Source: Harmonia axyridis
Lineage: Eukaryota; Arthropoda; Insecta; Coleoptera; Coccinellidae
DNA length: 64,000 bases
Assembly: GCF_914767665.1 (NCBI RefSeq)
Contig: NC_059501.1
Coordinates: forward strand, 36,370,501-36,434,500
Direction: 5' to 3'
The notes under the pieces were generated by a model, which was given only the letters and a program-made list of their open reading frames with translations, ran no database searches and was not told the DNA's origin. Positions 44,039 to 56,250 of this stretch are shown here, one piece after another. A program made the position numbers and the translations under genes. Numbering within the stretch: the first letter of the stretch is position 1; every line of letters starts with the position of its first letter.

Positions 44039-47000
44039 ATATTGCATACTCTCCAACGAAATGTGCTAAAGAAATTACCAGGATCTAAATATCTCGCTCA
44101 TATCCTTCAATAAGTGAAATCCGTCAGATGGTTCTGGAGTTATTGTCATATGAAATTTTGTTCATTGAAAAATTACCAAAAATTCGGTTTCTCTGATCTA
44201 ATAAATACCTCCAGAACCACACAAGTTCTTCTGTTGAACGGACTCATTTTTTTTTCAACTTTCGGTAATTTGCAGGAAGAATGAAATAAATTCCAGGATT
44301 CAAAAAGGAAGGAGTTTGCAAGTGATGTCGAATTCATGGAAAGAACACTCATCAATAATTTTTTTGAGTTTTTCAATTCTAATTGAAGAATCGATTTCAT
44401 CATTTACATTATAAAGGTAAATGAGTTCTCTTGAATCAAATATTCAATCTAATATTTAAAAACCAGAATTATGTCAATTTTGTGCCAAAACCTTCACTAT
44501 CTGATGTATCTTTTTGATAAATACTTTTGTCTAAAAATACATTTCCTACTGACAAATTATTGGAACAAATCAAAAGAAAAATGAATTACTCAAGATCGAA
44601 AAATTGAGTAAGCAGCCAATAAATTGAATGAATAAATAAAAAAGAATGAATGAATAAATAAACAATTAAATGAAAAAATACCTAAATGAATGGATACATA
44701 AATAAATCAATGAATAAATAATGAACGAATAAATGGGCGAATAAATGAATAAAATAATGAACGAATAAATAATTAAAAGAATATTACTATCTGTGTTATC
44801 TGTAATAATAATGAATCGAAATTAAGGCAGTTTTGGAATTTTCGCATTTTTTTGTACAATTTTTTCTGTTGAGTATCATATAGTTCAGAAAGCTTACATA
44901 CTTATAAGTATATGGAAAATTTCTTATTCGATTCGATGGACTTGCGCTGAAGAATCATTTTGTTGAAGGCTATAAGATATTATATAATATACATAATATG
45001 GTATAATTTCGCAAAACACCCTTCAATTCTCTAATATAATCCGTGAATGATGAGTTACAAGATGATTCACAGAACCGTAGAAGGCTTGGAGGGTGGTTTT
45101 GTGCCCTATTGTACCGACTAACAATAGAATTGTGACTTTGCATAGATATAGATATATACCTTTGCCGTCAACAATGAGGAACTGGCTGCATGAAATCCAA
45201 TTAAATCTCCGAGTTCCCTTCACCATACATATCAAGTTGGAAGTTATTGTGTATTCATTCACTTCTAAATCTACTGAGGTATTCGGAAAGAATGTAATCT
45301 AATTCGGTAGCTTCGGATAAGAAATTTAATAAAGTTCGAGAAGGAACTTTCTGTCAGGTGTGAAGTTTGGTATTTCACGAAACAATGACAAGGACGAACT
45401 TTGAAACTGAAGCTTTCTATTTCGCGAAACAAATATATTTTATTATTGTTTTATTAGTATATTCCCTTCACTCCTCTCCATTGTGTGGAATTGGAAGCGC
45501 GGGAAAGTACATGAATTTTGGCCAATAGAGGCTATCCATAAGATTGTTATTTTTAACCTTTTTTTTTAAGATGGGTCTGAAGTCAAAACATAGATCAGAC
45601 ACCCATCAGGCCGAAGTAAAATCCAGAAGTTGCAGAATAATGAACAAAAAATGAATAGTCAATCATATTATATTATAGTCCTTTCAGGAATTATTGACAT
45701 CCCGGGTACTAGCTCATTCAGTAATATTTTGAATTGCAGATTTCGGGTTGGCATTGGAAATGTCATTGACAGGAGGGCAGACTTAGTTCAGTTTATTTAT
45801 GTTATTGGTTTTGATCCAAAAAATTCTGAAACTAAAGAGTTGTATCAATTTTAAACATACATTGATAAGTTAATTTGAGTATATCTTTCAGTACCTACTG
45901 TTTGAAAAAAGAAGGCAAGTTATTACAGCCTGGATTATTAGTGAAAGAAAACCTGTACAATACGATTTCACCTTCAAAGAATCATTGAATGAATTGATTG
46001 TTACCAAAATCAAAAGCAACCAATATATCAGTCTGGATAGAATTCAACCAAAAAGAATCAATATCAAGCTATATAAAAAAGATCTGTAAACAAAGTCTTG
46101 GCATGACATCTATAGTTCATTTATATTCTATTTTGGAATTAAGTATTTTTATATCTGTTTTTTATTCTTCAATGCGTAATCCAAAAATCTAAAAAATTCT
46201 AATTCCTTTATAGAATTTTAGTGAGTAATTAATCGAAAAATATATTTAGAATAGTAAATTTAAGAATTTCTTCACCTTTTTACCACTTAAAGATCATATT
46301 AAGATAAGATAAATAACTTGAGTGTACAAATAGAAACTATATTTTTCATACAAGTTTAATCAATCATTCATATCATGAACAGTTCCAATAAATAGTGACT
46401 TCAGAAAGTAATTTACAATTCAGCTGAAAAATTGGTTCCAATTTTGAAAGTTACAGTACAACTGCAATGTTAAAATTATTCATATACTAAATGGATTCTT
46501 TAAATTTTATTTCTGTCTTATTATGATATGGCCCTTCCATTTACTTAGCTACCCTATTTGAATTTATCAACCAGTTTTTCCTGTTCTCTTCATCAGTTTA
46601 TCTATCACAGTTAAAATGATTCATATATAATTAGAATTTTGCAAGCAGGTTAGTATCCAGTGTCCATCAAGAATGCAACAATTATTGAAGAGCCTTTGGT
46701 GAAAAGGAATATGCATATTTTAATGATCTTCAATGGGGTCTTTCATCGGATATTCTTAAATGAATTTATATCTCTTCATTGGATTTCCTTGAAATGTGAT
46801 AGCATTCCACTATATTTTTACATTATAAAACCTGATTTCCAATTTATGAAATCATGACTGTATGCATCCCATCAGAAATACGAAAATTTGGGATCTTTCA
46901 GATACAAAAATCATGAATGTGTGAATGAAACAACAATATTTTTCGCACATTAAAACTGCACCAATATCTTCGCTCAACTAACATATATAAAACTGCAACC

Positions 47001-47808
47001 CACAGCTCTTCTCTTCAATAGCCCCTCTTTTTTTCAAGCATTTCGTAATTATATCAAAGGTACCTCATTCCCTTGTTGATGTACCTAACCGCTGAAAATA
47101 TTCATATCACCCTTCCCAACATGAATAAAAGGATCACTCCATATGCATATTACCATGAAACATGTTTCCTCTTTCTGTCACACTGTTATTTTATTGGAGA
47201 ATTAGCCGGCTATCCTTTCACAAAGACCGCCCAACGAGCTCTTAATTTACCGTATTACTGTTACATAAACAGGCCCTAGGCTCCAGTTGCTGTCAATCCA
47301 TTGAATGGTAACATTTGACAAGCTGTCAGCCCCTGTAATTTGCAGGGGCTAATCCCAAGAGGTCGCCTACCAAAATATAGATGTTAGTGGTATCAACTTC
47401 AACGTGAATGGAGTTATAACAACGAACAAAAGGAAAGTATATTTTTCTGTCTGCTGTTCAGAATTCGAAACTTTGTTGTAACTTCAATCTGTTCTTTGGG
47501 GTGTTGAGTTTAAGCCGAATTGAATGGGATATAGAGCATTTTGCTTCACTTTGGATATTTGTAGCTATAAGATGAACGTATCCGTAAAAGGTTGACAGAT
47601 ATTCTTACCTTTCTAATTTCTAATTTTTAAGTTTTATCATCTTGGGTTATTCTTTAGTTATTGAAATATGTGTGGAAGAATTTCAGTAATTTGTCATGGA
47701 GTTATTTTGAGCATTATATTCAGTTGAATACTACTTCTGAGAGGACCAGATAACAGCCTAATGGAAAAATTGTAACCGGTTAATTTTTCTGCATTTTTCG
47801 TATTGCGT
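44039..47808. other. Long AT-rich region with a GAATAAAT-type simple repeat
   Basis: An imperfect AATGAATAAATA simple repeat runs from about 44625 to 44780. A small hairpin (AGCCCCTG with CAGGGGCT) lies at 47327-47349. Short frames at 45023-45302, 45630-45854 and 46660-46857 were inspected, including possible splice sites near 45688 and 45736, but no family was recognised. I see no supported gene. Confidence 0.35.
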
Positions 47809-49580
47809 AGAATCAGAAAGTCTCTGGGTCCACCTCAATCCTATGACTAGTTTTCGAGATACAGGGTGTCGAAGTTGGAAAATGGCATTTCTTTAAAGTA
47901 GGAAAGCATCTTGAATGAAACGCGCGACAAATATTGCTTATCCATATCTAAGGTTATAATTTTAGACTGGTTTTTAATAATAATAATTATTGTTGGATAC
48001 GGAATTAGTCAAACATTATTCAAAATGAAACTCGTATAGTTTAGTTCATAATTCACCCTGTAATTAAAAAAGTCGTTCGTGATTATTTACATTTTTTTGT
48101 CATTACTCTTTGAACTACACTATTATAATGTCAAACAGACAGTCAGGCGCGGATCCAGGTCCTACTTCTGGGGAAGAAATTTTTGGACACCTTTGTTTCA
48201 GAAATTGAGTCAAATTGAAATTTTGATCGTATTGTAACTATTATAGCCTGAGTATGTCAAATTCTAGAGAGCCAGCACAATTTTAGGGTGACTACAGGCC
48301 ATTAAGGGGGGTGGGGTGAATGTTCTCCCAGTTCCCCCCAAAAACTAGCCATAGCAAAGCCAATACTTGCATATTTTTTCAATAATGTTGAAGAAAATTG
48401 TATGATTAATCTCATTTATGCAAATGTATTGTATTGTTTTGTATTTATACTCTTCAAATAAGGATTCAAGAATAAGGGGGAACTGGGAAAATAGTATTTG
48501 CTTTAATAGTTTTTGAGATACATAGATTAATATATTAAGTGATAGGTACATCTACATCACAAAAATTTCATTCAAACAGTAAGAAACACGTTGGCGTGTA
48601 CTTATTATTATTTTGTCATTATCTATAGCATGAAAGACAAAAAAAAAAGTAGAGGGTGTCCCAAATTCGATGCTCACTTAGATCATCTCATGAACTACAA
48701 GATTCGGATAAAAAATCTTCCTACCTCATTTTTCGAAATAATTAGATATCAAAAATCAGATCATAGATATCTTGATTCGTTCTCAAGTTACAGACTGTTT
48801 CTGAAAAATAAGTGTTTCAAATATTTCGCTATATTGGTTTCCAAAACGTTTTTTTCAGTAATTTTTATGGTTTATATGATACCAATAACGGATCATAGAT
48901 ATATCGTTATATTTGAAAGTCATTTTAATGAAACACCCTGTAACTCGAGAACGAATCAAGATATCTATTATCTGCTTCCTGATATCTAATTATTTCGAAG
49001 AAATGGATAGAAAGTCTTTTAAGATTTTTTGTCATGTAATTCTTGAAATGCAGTGAGCGTCGAATTTGGGACATCCTCTAAAATTTATTTCATTGTATAA
49101 TGACATAACGGTAAGTAAACCCCAACGTGTCTCTTACCCTAACTCAGTATGAAATATTCGTTGTATACAACTTTTTGCAAATTTTGTATAAACGGTTGCC
49201 TCTCTCGATATATTCACCCAATGTATCTCAAATGTCGTAGCAAAGCAATTACTGTTTCACATTTAGATAGTGTACTCGAACTAAGAGTAATGACAAAAAA
49301 TTGGAAAATTTCACGAACGACTTTTCCAATTACTGGGTGAATTATGAACTAACAAATTTCATTTTGAATAATGTTTGACTCACCTCGAATCTCGAAATCA
49401 TTTTTATTGAAAACCACTCTAAAATTATAACCTAATATTTGTCGCTCAAAAGTGTTTCATTCAAGTTGTTTTCCTACGGGGAATGTTACTCTAGAACAAT
49501 ACCATTTTCCAACTCCGACACCCTGAATCTCGAAAACTGGTCATAGGATTGAGGTGCACCCAAAGACTTTCTTTTTCAGG
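47809..49580. repeat. Foldback structure: two ~320-bp inverted arms around a second palindromic element
   Basis: The left arm (47809-48130) contains CACCTCAATCCTATGACTAG, ACAGGGTGTCGAAGTTGGAA and CATTCAAAATGAAA-like words. The right arm (49262-49580) is its diverged reverse complement, ending CTAGTCATAGGATTGAGGTG-like. Between the arms lies 48653-49077, an independent palindromic element bounded by AGGGTGTCCCAAATTCGATG and its complement. Related DNA of the inner element is at 43749. No transposase is encoded. Confidence 0.8.
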
Positions 49581-49821
49581 AGGTCATATTCTGCAACATA
49601 CCCCTTTTTTTGATTCTCCTCTTCCGAATGTTTCCCCACAAGAATCTGCTCAACAATCAACTTATGTGTCAATGAATATTCAACAAAAGTCTTAGATTTC
49701 CAGCAATCTTGTGGTTTCATAAGACTAATATCAGCAAAAATGTTGATAAGCGCCAAGAACATTTGCCCGTGGAGGAAGATGAATCAATTAATTTGAGGTC
49801 TTCAGATATTTTGTTTGGCAA

Positions 49822-50704
49822 TGGACTAGTTTTCATTTTTTTGTTAAGGATTAATTCTAAAAATTTGAGTAAAATGAAACAAAAATGTGGAAGAATCATT
49901 GAAATATCTCTAGAAATGACAAAGTTATGGGACTTTGAAGTTGCGCTTGGAAGAATAATTTCATAGTACGTGTAAGTGGCGTGACGTCACACACTAGACG
50001 ACTGGTATTCGCAGAGTGCTTACGAATTCATTGGTGTACAATCACTTGTGCCTTCGTGTCGTGTTTTGTTCGTTACACGATGGCTGAAATAACACACTAT
50101 ACATATAAATTACTTTTTTCTCTTTTTACTCCTCACATAAATTTGTTTTGCCATTGATAGACTTCAACAACCAGTACTCAACTACAAACTGTTTATGAAA
50201 CGTTTTTTAAATAAATCATCGTTATAAGTTGAACCACGATGAAGCAAACTCAAAAGTAGATACTTACTTCAGAAGTTTAACTCCTTTTATTTCAGCACTG
50301 ACATAAGATGGATTTGAAGAAAAAACTCCATCACTGCGAATATATCTATTTTAGGCAAATTGTCACTTTGTCCTTTCACGAAGCCTTCTTCCATTATGGT
50401 GACATAAAAACAAAACTCGAGTTAAAACTACACAGTACAACTACAAACGGCGCGAGAGCCTTGGCGCGGCTAAGTATTTAAACGTAATTTATGGTGTAGC
50501 GATTACAGCCAAGTGCCGTGACGTCACAGACGAGTCGGAGACCAAAGACGTTCCGCGCTAAAATACGTAAATTCAAATAATCTATTTCTCAGTCATTTAT
50601 TGATGGATTTTCAAAATGTTTTCACTGATTTATCAGTTTTGCTCTATATTTTAATTCTATCGTGTCAAATATAGTATTATCAACATCACTAAACTAGTCC
50701 ATTC
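49822..50704 (-). mobile_element. Inverted unit F, left copy
   Basis: The unit is bounded by AATGGACTAGTTT and its complement and is about 880 bp long. The same unit lies in the opposite orientation at 53127-54007, with the two copies highly similar throughout. Each carries an exon beginning MEEGFVK, a GC-rich leader upstream of it (AGGCTCTCGCGCCGTTTGTA-like) and two TGACGTCA palindromes. It behaves as a non-autonomous DNA element derived from the 5' part of a larger unit. Confidence 0.8.
50268..50392 (-). pseudogene. Captured first exon, SWIM/YqaJ-type insect protein, left copy
   Basis: The minus-strand ATG at 50392 gives MEEGFVKGQSDNLPKIDIFA, then VMEF, after which one T is missing from a T run (six instead of seven) and the frame shifts. 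The exon ends at a consensus donor (GAA|GTAAGTA, 50268). From memory, this N-terminus matches insect proteins that carry a SWIM-like zinc finger and a YqaJ-like nuclease domain and that occur in many copies. No downstream exon is present. The right-hand copy has a different defect. Confidence 0.6.
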
Positions 50705-51317
50705 TTCGAAAGTCTCCTTGCTGATGTCAACATTATTTTTGACCCCAAGACTGAATTATCATAGAAAAATAATAACCAAAATTTGGAAGCCCTAAAAGGG
50801 CTATAGGGGGATAGTGGGGAGGGTTGATAGAAGGGGAGAATGTCTGAGCGAAGTCCTCAACTTCAGTCTATATTAAAAACAATTTTTTTATTAACAATTT
50901 CGTAAAAATTATCAACCCTCCCCAGTCTCCCCTACTGTCGCTTTGAATATTATTTATTTGATTCATTAGACACCAATCATAAAATTCTTTTAAGGACTTT
51001 TCGTTAATTTTCTGGGATTTTGGAGAATTTGCTTCACGAAGACCCAAATGTGTTTTAGATTCGCAAACCGTGACTGCAAACTTTTCATCATTTTTGCAGT
51101 TAATTTCGACAATTTCAGTGCATCTCGTCTGGGCCGTATCTAGGTACTATTGCGCCTGTGCCAATATCTTAGACAGCGCATCCCATTTTCGAAGATTTTT
51201 TTTCATCGATTATATTTATTTATAGTATTTTTTTGTTCATAGCGTAAGTCATATATTTTGTGATTATTTTATGCTTATACACAAATTCTAGGCTAGCAAT
51301 ATTTTCAATGTTTCCAG
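50705..51317. other. Spacer between inverted units, with a local hairpin
   Basis: GTGGGGAGGGTTGAT (about 50815) and ATCAACCCTCCCCAG (about 50917) form an inverted pair about 100 bp apart. No gene recognised. Confidence 0.45.
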
Positions 51318-52215
51318 CAAGGGCGTAGAAATGGGTGGTAATTACTCCCCCCCCAAAATTTCCAAAATATAAAATTTCAGAATTCTCGCAAAAACGAAAA
51401 TTTTTCTATGAAAAGAACCAATAATCATTTCACTTTCCTCTGAAATCGACACGGAGTACAAAATCAGACAATCGGACCCTTTTATGGTTAATGAGTTTGT
51501 TATCGCTTTCAAGATGAGTACTTTTACTGCTCTACGATCACATCTATGTCCGAGGTTTATTATTTTCCTTTATCTATCCGCTTTGTTGGTGTCGCTCGTT
51601 TTTTGCATTCGTAATCGGTATGCACGTACTCGTTATTTTCGGTTTTTTGTTTTATTCTCGCCACAAAATTTCAATACAGTAGTTATCAAAGTACTGAACT
51701 GAGAAATTCGCATCGAAAAATTGTCTGGCCGTGTTATACAATTTATTGTGATTCATTCAAATTGCAATTTAATTGTGCAGATATCAGTTCTGAATTGATT
51801 ATATCTAAACGGTGTTCCTAATGTGTACAAATGAAAATGACAGATTTCTCGGATCATTTTGAGAAAAAAGTCCTATAACATGAATCTGCAAACGCTTTGG
51901 TTTTTAGATACCGGTGTTAAAGTTTTTTTTTTTCTCATAGCACCTTCCCTTCACAAAATATTTAACTTGAATTGTCATAGATCTTCCGATTTAAAGTTTT
52001 CATCTTGTGATGTGCTTATTTTGTATGCAAATCTATAGGGTGATATTTTTTTCTGGAAGGGTACTTGCTTCTTTCCACCAGAACTATTTTTGGTGAAGCA
52101 CTGGTTCTATAGAAAAATGTGAAAAAAAAACTCTGGTCTAGTACAACACTTTTTGGTTTGTTGTAATTTTGTCGTATCTGCTATCGATTTCGAAAAAAAA
52201 TTCAAACAGCTCTCT
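51318..52215 (+). repeat. Dispersed repeat family A, second full copy
   Basis: This copy is collinear with 22741-23600: AAGGGCGTAGAAATGGGTGG at the start, CCCCCCCCAAAATTTCCAAA, GGTGTTCCTAATGTG near 51813, and TTTTTGGTTTGTTGTAATTT near the end. A short inverted fragment of the same family lies at 52385-52460 (AGCGTTTGCGGGCTCATGTT). It sits between the two inverted F units. Confidence 0.8.
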
Positions 52216-52460
52216 GGTAATCATCAGGAAAATCCAAATTATTATAAAAATGCAGTTAGTAATCTGTGATGAATAAATTAATTATAACTTATGGTAGATA
52301 CTCATCAACAAATTCTGTAGCGAAGATTAATAAAGATTCGATAAACTAATAAATATAAGCATCACTAAAAAGTATGACTATACAAACAAAGCGTTTGCGG
52401 GCTCATGTTTATGGGACTTTATTCTTTAAAATTATCCAAGGAATATTTTCCTTTGTAACT

Positions 52461-53126
52461 CTGTTATAGCATATCGTTTCATTTCATTATTGGTATTCAA
52501 AATGAAAACCCTTATTGGGAATCCAATATTACTTGCCATACAAACTACAAGATGAGACGGAGGAAATAATCAAACATATTTAGTGAAACTTTTGAAAAGC
52601 ATTTCCATAATATCAATTAAGAATATGCAGATGCAGGGCTATAGATCATATCAACCCCAATAAATCTACCCTTAGGCGCTGCTTATTGCTTCGCGCCTCA
52701 AGTTTACAGTTTGGTCTGAAGGAATATCCCAAGACATTGTTGTCGTTCTCGGAATTCTCGAGCAAACCTCCTCATATTGCTATATTAAGAGATGTCAGGC
52801 GTCCATGAATCGAAAATTGTTAACCACCCTGCTGAACCCCACCGGATTCCTCACGTTGAACATTCACGCCAATATCTGATGGATACGAAGAAACCGTTCA
52901 GTGCCGCGAAAGAGGGGATTGAGATACCTATGTAAAATTTGAAAAAACCAAACATATTTTGACAGAAACTGATATCCCTTTATTATGGTATTGTTTTTGT
53001 GTAGTGGGTCGATTGATACGTTGATAATCCCCTTACCATAGTTGAAGATGAGGGGAAGGGAGGGGTACCGATTATTAACGTATCAATCGAAAATAAATTA
53101 GGAAAATCCCATCACTTCAAAACCAG
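52461..53126. other. Unassigned spacer
   Basis: The part at about 52660-52920 is GC-richer than its surroundings but has no open frame or recognised repeat. GATTGATACGTTGATAA (about 53009) and its near-complement (TTATTAACGTATCAATCG, about 53071) are an inverted pair. Confidence 0.4.
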
Positions 53127-54007
53127 AATGGACTAGTTTAGTGATGTTGATAATACTATATTTGACACGATAGAATTAAAATATAGAGCAAAACTGATAA
53201 ATCAGTGAAAACATTTTGAAAATCCATCAATAAATGACTGAGAAATAGATTATTTAAATTTACATATTTTAGCGCGGAACGTCTTTGGTCTGTGACGTCA
53301 CGGCACTTGCCTGTGATCGCTACACCATAAATTACGTTTAAATACTTAGCCGCGCCAAGGCTCTCGCGTCGTTTGTAGTTGTACAGTGTAGTTTTAACTC
53401 GAGTTTTGTTTTTATGTCACCATAATGGAAGAAGGCTTCGTGAAAGTGACAATTTGCCTAAAATAGATATATTCACAGTGATGGAGTTTTTTTCTTCAAA
53501 TCCATCTTATGTCAGTGCTGAAATAAAAGGAGTTAAACGTTTCAAGTAAGTATCTACTTTTGAGTTTGCTTCATCATGGTTCAACTTATAACGATGATTT
53601 ATTTAAAAAACGTTTCATAAACAGTTTGTAGTTGAGTACTGGTTGTTGAAGTCTATCAATGGCAAAACATATTTATGTGAGGAGTAAAAAGTAAAAAGAG
53701 AAAAAAGTGATTTATATGTATTTATATAGTAAGTTATTTCAGCCATCGTGTAACGAACAAAACACGACACGAACGGCACCAGTGATTGTACACCAATGAA
53801 TTCGTAAGCACTCTGCGAATACCAGTCATCTAGTGTGTGACGTCACGCCACTTACACGTACTATGAAATTATTCTTCCAAGCGCAACTTCAAAGTCCCAT
53901 AACTTTTTCATTTCTAGAGATATTTCAATGATTCTTCCACATTTTTGTTTCATTTTACTTAAATTTTTAGAATTAATCCTTAACAAAAAAATGAAAACTA
54001 GTCCATT
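53127..54007 (+). mobile_element. Inverted unit F, right copy
   Basis: Reverse complement of the unit at 49822-50704, with the same ends (AATGGACTAGTTT). It is almost full length, with scattered substitutions and small indels such as an added run near 53690 and a 7-base deletion inside the exon. Confidence 0.8.
53425..53545 (+). pseudogene. Captured first exon, SWIM/YqaJ-type insect protein, right copy
   Basis: The ATG at 53425 gives MEEGFVK. A 7-base deletion relative to the left copy then shifts the frame and brings an early stop. Downstream the T run is intact (seven T), so EFFSSNPSYVSAEIKGVK is readable up to the donor (CAA|GTAAGTA, exon end 53545). The two copies were therefore inactivated independently. 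Confidence 0.6.
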
Positions 54008-54099
54008 GTGGGTTGATCTGAACAGTAAAAAAAACATCACTCTTTTTCCACTTGAAGTTCCATATTCATCTCAAGGAATGTTGACAACAAATAAGTTTG

Positions 54100-55624
54100 G
54101 TAGAGGAGAGCGGGGCTGGAAGTTCCGATTTTAAAAAAATACGAAATTTTATCATGAAAATGAAGGATATCTCAATAGTTTTTTTTTTTGTAGAAGCAAA
54201 TGTCTGTAAAATTTCGGAGCGGAACAGTCAACCCCGCTTTGGGGCGAGTTGTTCCACCTTTGGGGCAAATTGTTTGACGATATTTTGTTGAAATAATGAA
54301 GGTTGCATTGAATTGAACAATTATTTCTATCAACCTATGTATGTTAAGTATATATTATGTTACTGGTTCAAATAAACTTTTTTTATTCAGTTAAAATAAA
54401 ATTTAAGTCCATAGCATTTACAAATATTATCAAATGTGTAAATATACTTTCAAAATGAAAAACATAAGTGGGTACTTCTAGATGAACTTTTAATTCAGGT
54501 AAATTTTACTTAAAATTAAATTAAAATTAAATCAAAATTAAATTGAATTAAATTTTAATTACAATTTAAATCATTAGTCAGCAGTCTTCCAGTTGTAATT
54601 AACTTCGGAAATCTTCATTCTTTTTCATCAGCAATCTTATTCTTCATTCACAATAACTAGGACACATATAATTAACTTTGTCATTTTCATCGAAATATTT
54701 GGTGGGGGCCCAATTTTTAACCATAGTATGGTACATTCTATCCACTGTTCTCTTGGTAGAAAATTTGAATATGAATCATAAAAAATTATACAGTAGATAC
54801 CATTTCAGATCATTACCACTGTCACTCTCGCTATTTTGCCTTTCGTTTTCTCCTGATACTGATCTCTATCACCATTCCCCTTGCCTTTGCCATTTATTTT
54901 CTAGTATCTTGGTTTTTTCTGTTCCAGTCCTTGTGATGTCTTCATCTGTTTTGCCTTTTTTTTGCCTGTTCTTCATTCAATACATTTTTCTGGAGAGTCT
55001 GGTAAAATAGCCGTTTTTCGTAATAGTCGTTCTCTAGAATGATGTGAGGTCATGCGAAAATTTCAATTTATCTTGCGACAGTTTTAACAAGTTTTCCGTT
55101 GTTGATAACAGCAGAGGCAGCTGTATGTAACAATTGTCTCGGAGGTCTTACCTCTATGTCTTTCGCTTGTAGTTTCAGATCCCTAGAATAAAATTAAAAT
55201 GTGTCATGAGAATTTAAGAAACGATTAAAAGTCGATTGGGGTTAGTTGTTCCGAGGAACAACCAGCCCCTCCAGAAAGGAACATATTACCCCAAATTAGT
55301 TTTATATACGAAGACTGACATACCGGCAAGCAATAAGATTCCTTATTTATGTAACTACAATTTGGGCAATTTACGCATAAATAGGTTTATAATTAACAAA
55401 GATAGACCAGATAGTTCAAACATGAAAACTTACATTCACGTGACGTTTCGAGAGCACATGCACACAGCTACTCAATCACTAGAGTAATAATTATTACTTA
55501 CAAATTGGCGCTCCACTTGGTGCTTTAGAAGCACATTCTGCATGTCTTGCTATATTTTTTCGTTACAAAGTTATTTCCATCGGAACTACTTACCCCGGGA
55601 ACTTCCAGTCCCACTCTCCCCTAC
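54100..55624. mobile_element. Inverted-repeat element with GTAGGGGAGAG ends
   Basis: The left end, GTAGAGGAGAGCGGGGCTGG followed by AAGTTCC, is matched by the complement at the right end (GGAACTTCCAGTCCCACTCT followed by CCCCTAC). Subterminal words around GTTGTTCC recur near both ends (about 54246 and 55247), with a palindrome TTGTTCCGAGGAACAA at 55246-55261. The frames inside (54678-55010, 55236-55487) are weak; I could not identify a transposase. No target duplication was found. Confidence 0.65.
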
Positions 55625-55689
55625 TCTTGTCCACTGAGTGATATCAATTACTTATGAAATAAAAGGTAACTCAAGTGTATATGTCTCTG

Positions 55690-56250
55690 TAGCAGAAGCT
55701 AAAGCAAAGAATATAAAAATTTTATTAGAAAGGTTTGGTGTGCGCATGATGACTTCCTGTCTTCTCGAATATCAAAGAACATATTCCTATTAAGAAGTCT
55801 TGCACTGTCTGTATCTCAGGATGCACTAAGAACAGCCTACTATCCGCTTTGTGAGTCTCATTTTAAGTATGGCATTCTGGTGTGGGGATGCTGTGAGAAA
55901 TTTGAGAGGTTGTTTGGATTACTACATGGGGCTGTCAGAATTTTAGATAAACTTAAATATCGTGAGGTTTGTAGGAAATATTTCACTAGTCTGAGGATTC
56001 TTACTTTGCCTGCCGTATTCATTCTGGAGTGTCTGCTATATGCTCATTCAAACCTTGGGGAAAGTATGATATACCAGTGCAACATTACAGACTGAGAAGA
56101 TCGCAAAATGGACCCAACTTTCTGGCCTTCAGGTTTTCAATTACTCTGCTTGTAGGTTGGAGATCGCTGCCACTTGGCCATTTTAAAGATATACATAATT
56201 GAAGTATTCTTACTGGCTAAGGCGTCTTATAATTTTAATGAGTTTTTTAA
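55690..56250 (+). pseudogene. Non-LTR retrotransposon C-terminal fragment
   Basis: The + frames give SQDALRTAYYPLCESHFKYG with ILVWGCCEKFERLFGLLHGA, then VRILDKLKYREVCRKYFTSL with RILTLPAVFILECLLYAHSN. This is the characteristic tail after the reverse transcriptase domain of jockey-like elements. The region upstream has frameshifts; after 56095 the frame breaks again, but remnants reading NGPNFLAF and WRSLPLGHFKD continue to about 56250. Confidence 0.85.

Noticed and set aside
45630..45854. Possible small exons with splice-like sites near 45688 and 45736
   Set aside because: The frames do not join into anything recognisable and lack support on either side.
54678..55010. 110-codon plus-strand open frame with hydrophobic tracts
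   Set aside because: Composition is T- and C-rich and looks translated by chance; it lies inside an inverted-repeat element and has no domain.
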